Part shown: positions 61,335-64,000 of the stretch, in pieces
How the letters are laid out: each line of letters begins with the position of its first letter
Position numbering within the stretch: position 1 is the first letter of the stretch
Assembly (NCBI RefSeq): GCF_021228795.1
Contig: NZ_CP089309.1
Location: forward strand, 2,108,001 to 2,172,000
From: Thiocapsa bogorovii
GTDB lineage: Bacteria; Pseudomonadota; Gammaproteobacteria; Chromatiales; Chromatiaceae
Length of the DNA stretch: 64,000 nucleotides
Direction: 5' to 3'
The notes under the pieces: model-generated
What the model was told of the DNA's origin: nothing
Databases searched by the model: none
What the model saw: the letters and a program-made list of their open reading frames with translations, nothing else
Program-made: the position numbers and the translations under genes

Positions 61335-62087
61335 ATGTCACGACAAACGCCCTGCCCGAGCGACGTCGATGGGCCGACCGCTGCGGACTCGGCGGACGCA
61401 GAGCGCTTGCGGATCGGCGGCTTCGTCCCACTGACAACGATCGACTACCCGGGCGAGCTCGCCGCAGTCGTCTTCCTTCAAGGCTGTGCCTGGCGCTGTC
61501 GCTACTGCCAGAACGGCGCCTTGATCGACCCGGGCGCGACCCCGGTCATCGCCTGGCCGACGATCCGCGAGATCCTCAAGCGTCGCCGCGGTCTTCTCGA
61601 TGCAGCGGTCTTCAGCGGCGGCGAGCCGACCCTCCAGTCCGCACTAGCCGCGGCCATGACCGAGGTCCGGGAGCTCGGATTCAAGGTCGGCCTGCACACC
61701 GCGGGGCCCGCGCCGAAACGTTTGGAACGGCTCTTACCGCTCCTGGATTGGGTGGCCCTCGACATCAAGGCGCTGCCTGAGGACTATCCCGCAATCACGG
61801 GTATCCCCCGATCCGGCGAGGCGGCGTGGGAGAGTCTATCGCTGATCCAGGCGTCCGGTGTTCCGCTGGAGGTCCGCACCACGACAATGCCGCAATGGAC
61901 GGCACGCGATCTCGCGACGCTCGCAGCCCTCCTCGCGCAAAAGGGCGTGCGGCGATACGCGGTTCAGGCCTGCGAGACCCGAAACGCCTTGGATCCTCTT
62001 CTCACTCAGCCCGCAATTCCGCTCGCACAGCTCGCCGCCGCCATCGATCCGGCATCCTTCGAGGGATTCCTCCTGCGTGGCCACTGA
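61335..62087 (+). CDS. nrdG: Anaerobic RNR-activating protein (radical SAM), NrdG2 type
   Basis: Generates the glycyl radical. The 250-residue product has the radical SAM motif CAWRCRYCQNG (CxxxCxxC), GGEPTLQSAL (SAM-binding GGE) and LDWVALDIKAL, with an N-terminal IGGFVPLTTIDYPGELAAVVFLQG typical of this activase group. It is longer than E. coli NrdG (154), in line with the NrdG2 group that pairs with divergent NrdD proteins. Third gene of the RNR locus; convergent with the GGDEF/EAL gene. Confidence 0.92.
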   Translation: MSRQTPCPSDVDGPTAADSADAERLRIGGFVPLTTIDYPGELAAVVFLQGCAWRCRYCQNGALIDPGATPVIAWPTIREILKRRRGLLDAAVFSGGEPTLQSALAAAMTEVRELGFKVGLHTAGPAPKRLERLLPLLDWVALDIKALPEDYPAITGIPRSGEAAWESLSLIQASGVPLEVRTTTMPQWTARDLATLAALLAQKGVRRYAVQACETRNALDPLLTQPAIPLAQLAAAIDPASFEGFLLRGH

Positions 62088-62119
62088 CGCATCGGGCGAG
62101 ACCCGCGCGCCCGTAGACC

Positions 62120-64000
62120 TCAGGATCGGGGCGTTTCGCGTTGACGGGCCAGCATGGCCCCCAAGCCATTGGCGTCGATAGGGCGGCTGAACAGGTATCC
62201 CTGAGCAAGATCGCAGCCCTGCTCAAGCAAAAAGTCGCGCTGCTCGGGCCGTTCAACCCCCTCCGCGAGTACGCTGAGGTCAAGCGCCTGGGCCATCGCG
62301 ATGATGGCGCGTGTCAGCTCTGTATCCTCCTGGTTGTCGGGTATGCCCGCGATGAAGCTCCGATCGATCTTCAGCACGTGGAACGGAAACCGCCGCAGAT
62401 AACTCAAGGCCGAATAGCCGGTTCCGAAATCGTCGAGCGAGAGCCGAATTCCGCGGCGATCCAAGCCTGCCAGCAAGGCACCGATGGTGGGGCGGTCGCG
62501 CAGCAAGACCCCTTCGGTGATCTCCAGCTCCAAGAGTCCTGCATTCAAACCGGAACGTTGCAGTGCCAGCTCCACTTGCTCCGAAAAGGACTCCGGCGCT
62601 TGGAGCTGCAAAGACGAGACGTTTACGGCAACCCTGCAAGGCGCGATCGACTGCCATCGCGCTGCGGCCGCGCAGGCACGCTGGAGGACCCATCCGCCGA
62701 TCTGCTGGATCAACCCCGCATCTTCGGCCACCGGAACGAGAAGATCCGGGGCAACGGTACCGAGCTCCTCGCTGGTCCAGCGCAGCAGCGCCTCGGCGGC
62801 AACGACGCGCCCGCTGCGCAGATCGATCAAGGGCTGGTACAGGAGTGCGAGCTCCCCGCGCTCTGCGGCGTGTCGAAGGAGATTCGCCATCGATAACCGC
62901 TCACGGATCTGAACATCGAGCCCCGTGACATAAAAGCTGTAGCGGGCCCGCCCACTGTCCTTGCCCTCCTTCATCGCCAAGTCCGCATTCTTGAGCAGAT
63001 CCTCCGCGCTCTTCCCGTCGTGCGGACTCATGGCGACACCCAGGGTCACCGTCAAAAAAAGTTCTCGACCCTCGATCGAGAAGGGCGCTGCGAAGAGGTC
63101 GAGTAGCGCCTGCGCACGCTCGGCCGCATCGACGGGATCACGAAGATCGGGGTAGATGACGAGGAACTCGTCGGCTGCTAGACGCGCCAGGGTATCGCCC
63201 GCCGACACGAGCGAACTCACCCGTTCGGCCGTCTGTATCAGAACCTCGTCGCCGGCAGCATGGCCCAAACTGTCGTTGACCCGTTTGAAGTGATCCAGAT
63301 CCAGATAGAAGACCAACACCCGATGCCCGTCGCGCGCGGCGATCATCAGGCTCTGCTCGAGTCGATCCATGGCCAAGGTGCGATTCGGAAGGCTCGTCAG
63401 GGAATCGTAGTTAGCCTGGTAGATCAAACGGCGCTCGTACTCCTTCCGCTTCTTGATCTCTCCGCGCAAGCGCTCGTTGTGCTCACTGAGCTTGCGCCGC
63501 TGGTCTCGCGCAACATCCATCCGAGTCTGCAACACCAGGTTCTGACGCTGCGCCCCCAGGAGCATCCAACCACCGACCAACAGGGCGACGGCCAAGACGA
63601 CGAGCGCGAACAGGAACCAGCGCGATGTCAGCAGGCGCTCGTCGAGTGATGCCCCCGCGCGGTCGACCAGTAAGAAAGGTGTCCCGGATACCTCGACCGG
63701 CGCTCCGGCCGCACCCTCCATCGCGGTAAGCTCCTCCGCCGAGCGCAGCAGTCGGTAGCGGGCGAATCCGCTGCCTCCGGGATCGAACCCGACCAGTGCA
63801 GCCAAAGTGGTCCGCTCGTTGACCCAGGCGACCAAGGTCCCGCGCGCACGTCCCGCGATCAAGATCGGCGCTTCCACCAGGATGGCATCCGGGTGATCGG
63901 ATACATCGACAACCAATCGGACCTGTGTCGGAGCGCCACGCTCCCGTAGCGCCCACCGCTCCGACGGCGGCGGATCGGCACCGGTGTCGACCAGGATTGA
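62120..64000 (-). CDS. GGDEF/EAL domain protein (partial, 5' end outside window)
   Basis: A c-di-GMP signalling protein. The frame stays open to the window edge, so the N-terminus is missing. Visible are an extracytoplasmic CHASE4-like region, one membrane helix (LTSRWFLFALVVLAVALLVGGWMLL), a short coiled coil, a GGDEF domain whose signature is degenerate (LAADEF instead of GGDEF), and an EAL domain with intact catalytic motifs (AEALLRW, ELEITEG, LDDFGTGYSAL, LKIDRSF, LAEGVE). This predicts phosphodiesterase activity with an inactive or GTP-sensing cyclase domain. The TCA stop complement lies at 62120. Confidence 0.93.
   Translation of the reverse strand, partial: SILVDTGADPPPSERWALRERGAPTQVRLVVDVSDHPDAILVEAPILIAGRARGTLVAWVNERTTLAALVGFDPGGSGFARYRLLRSAEELTAMEGAAGAPVEVSGTPFLLVDRAGASLDERLLTSRWFLFALVVLAVALLVGGWMLLGAQRQNLVLQTRMDVARDQRRKLSEHNERLRGEIKKRKEYERRLIYQANYDSLTSLPNRTLAMDRLEQSLMIAARDGHRVLVFYLDLDHFKRVNDSLGHAAGDEVLIQTAERVSSLVSAGDTLARLAADEFLVIYPDLRDPVDAAERAQALLDLFAAPFSIEGRELFLTVTLGVAMSPHDGKSAEDLLKNADLAMKEGKDSGRARYSFYVTGLDVQIRERLSMANLLRHAAERGELALLYQPLIDLRSGRVVAAEALLRWTSEELGTVAPDLLVPVAEDAGLIQQIGGWVLQRACAAAARWQSIAPCRVAVNVSSLQLQAPESFSEQVELALQRSGLNAGLLELEITEGVLLRDRPTIGALLAGLDRRGIRLSLDDFGTGYSALSYLRRFPFHVLKIDRSFIAGIPDNQEDTELTRAIIAMAQALDLSVLAEGVERPEQRDFLLEQGCDLAQGYLFSRPIDANGLGAMLARQRETPRS

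Overview
The window is high-GC, densely coded bacterial chromosome, most likely from a gammaproteobacterium of the purple sulfur type (Chromatiaceae, Thiocapsa/Thiocystis-like). This is inferred from gammaproteobacterial gene orders (apbC beside metG; miaB-phoH-ybeY-corC), a short proteobacterial phosphoribulokinase (Calvin cycle), a complete rnfABCDGE operon and a class III (anaerobic) ribonucleotide reductase. No rRNA, tRNA or CRISPR array was seen, and no photosynthesis gene lies here, so the placement is an inference.

Layout. 1-7.2 kb: 3' part of metH, a coiled-coil tail-anchored protein, recQ, ppx and an SCP2-like protein. 7.2-9.2 kb: a translationally coupled pterin-type operon (PTPS homologue plus two short-chain dehydrogenases). 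9.4-11.1 kb: an IS1634-like element with a frameshifted transposase. 11.4-14.2 kb: a DUF3299 lipoprotein, an FtsX-type permease without its ATPase, a pterin carbinolamine dehydratase and an encapsulated-ferritin-like protein. 14.2-19.8 kb: pstSCAB-phoU behind a good Pho box. 19.9-22.4 kb: a small secreted protein, a GT4 glycosyltransferase and dcd. 22.7-37.7 kb: one 15-kb gene for a 5028-residue surface protein built from about 34 DUF11-type modules, with a signal peptide and an IPTL-CTERM-like tail. 38.1-47.2 kb: apbC, metG and rnfABCDGE. 47.5-54.5 kb: a hybrid histidine kinase, prkB, rlmJ, an RNase T2, corC and ybeY. 54.5-58.7 kb: phoH split by an IS1380-family element that left a 4-bp target duplication, then miaB. 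58.9-62.1 kb: a class III RNR locus whose glycyl-radical domain is a separate 62-residue gene, with FNR-like and tandem NrdR-like sites upstream. 62.1-64 kb: a GGDEF/EAL protein running off the window.

A dispersed family of short repeats (nine copies of 79-96 bp, ends T[A/G]AACCGCG...CGCGGTT[T/C]A) sits at gene ends in the first 42 kb, often in pairs, and in several cases supplies the stop codon of the neighbouring gene. A separate composite palindromic (MITE-like) element follows rlmJ. The most notable observations are the split RNR, the giant modular protein, the stop-codon-supplying repeats and the IS-broken phoH.
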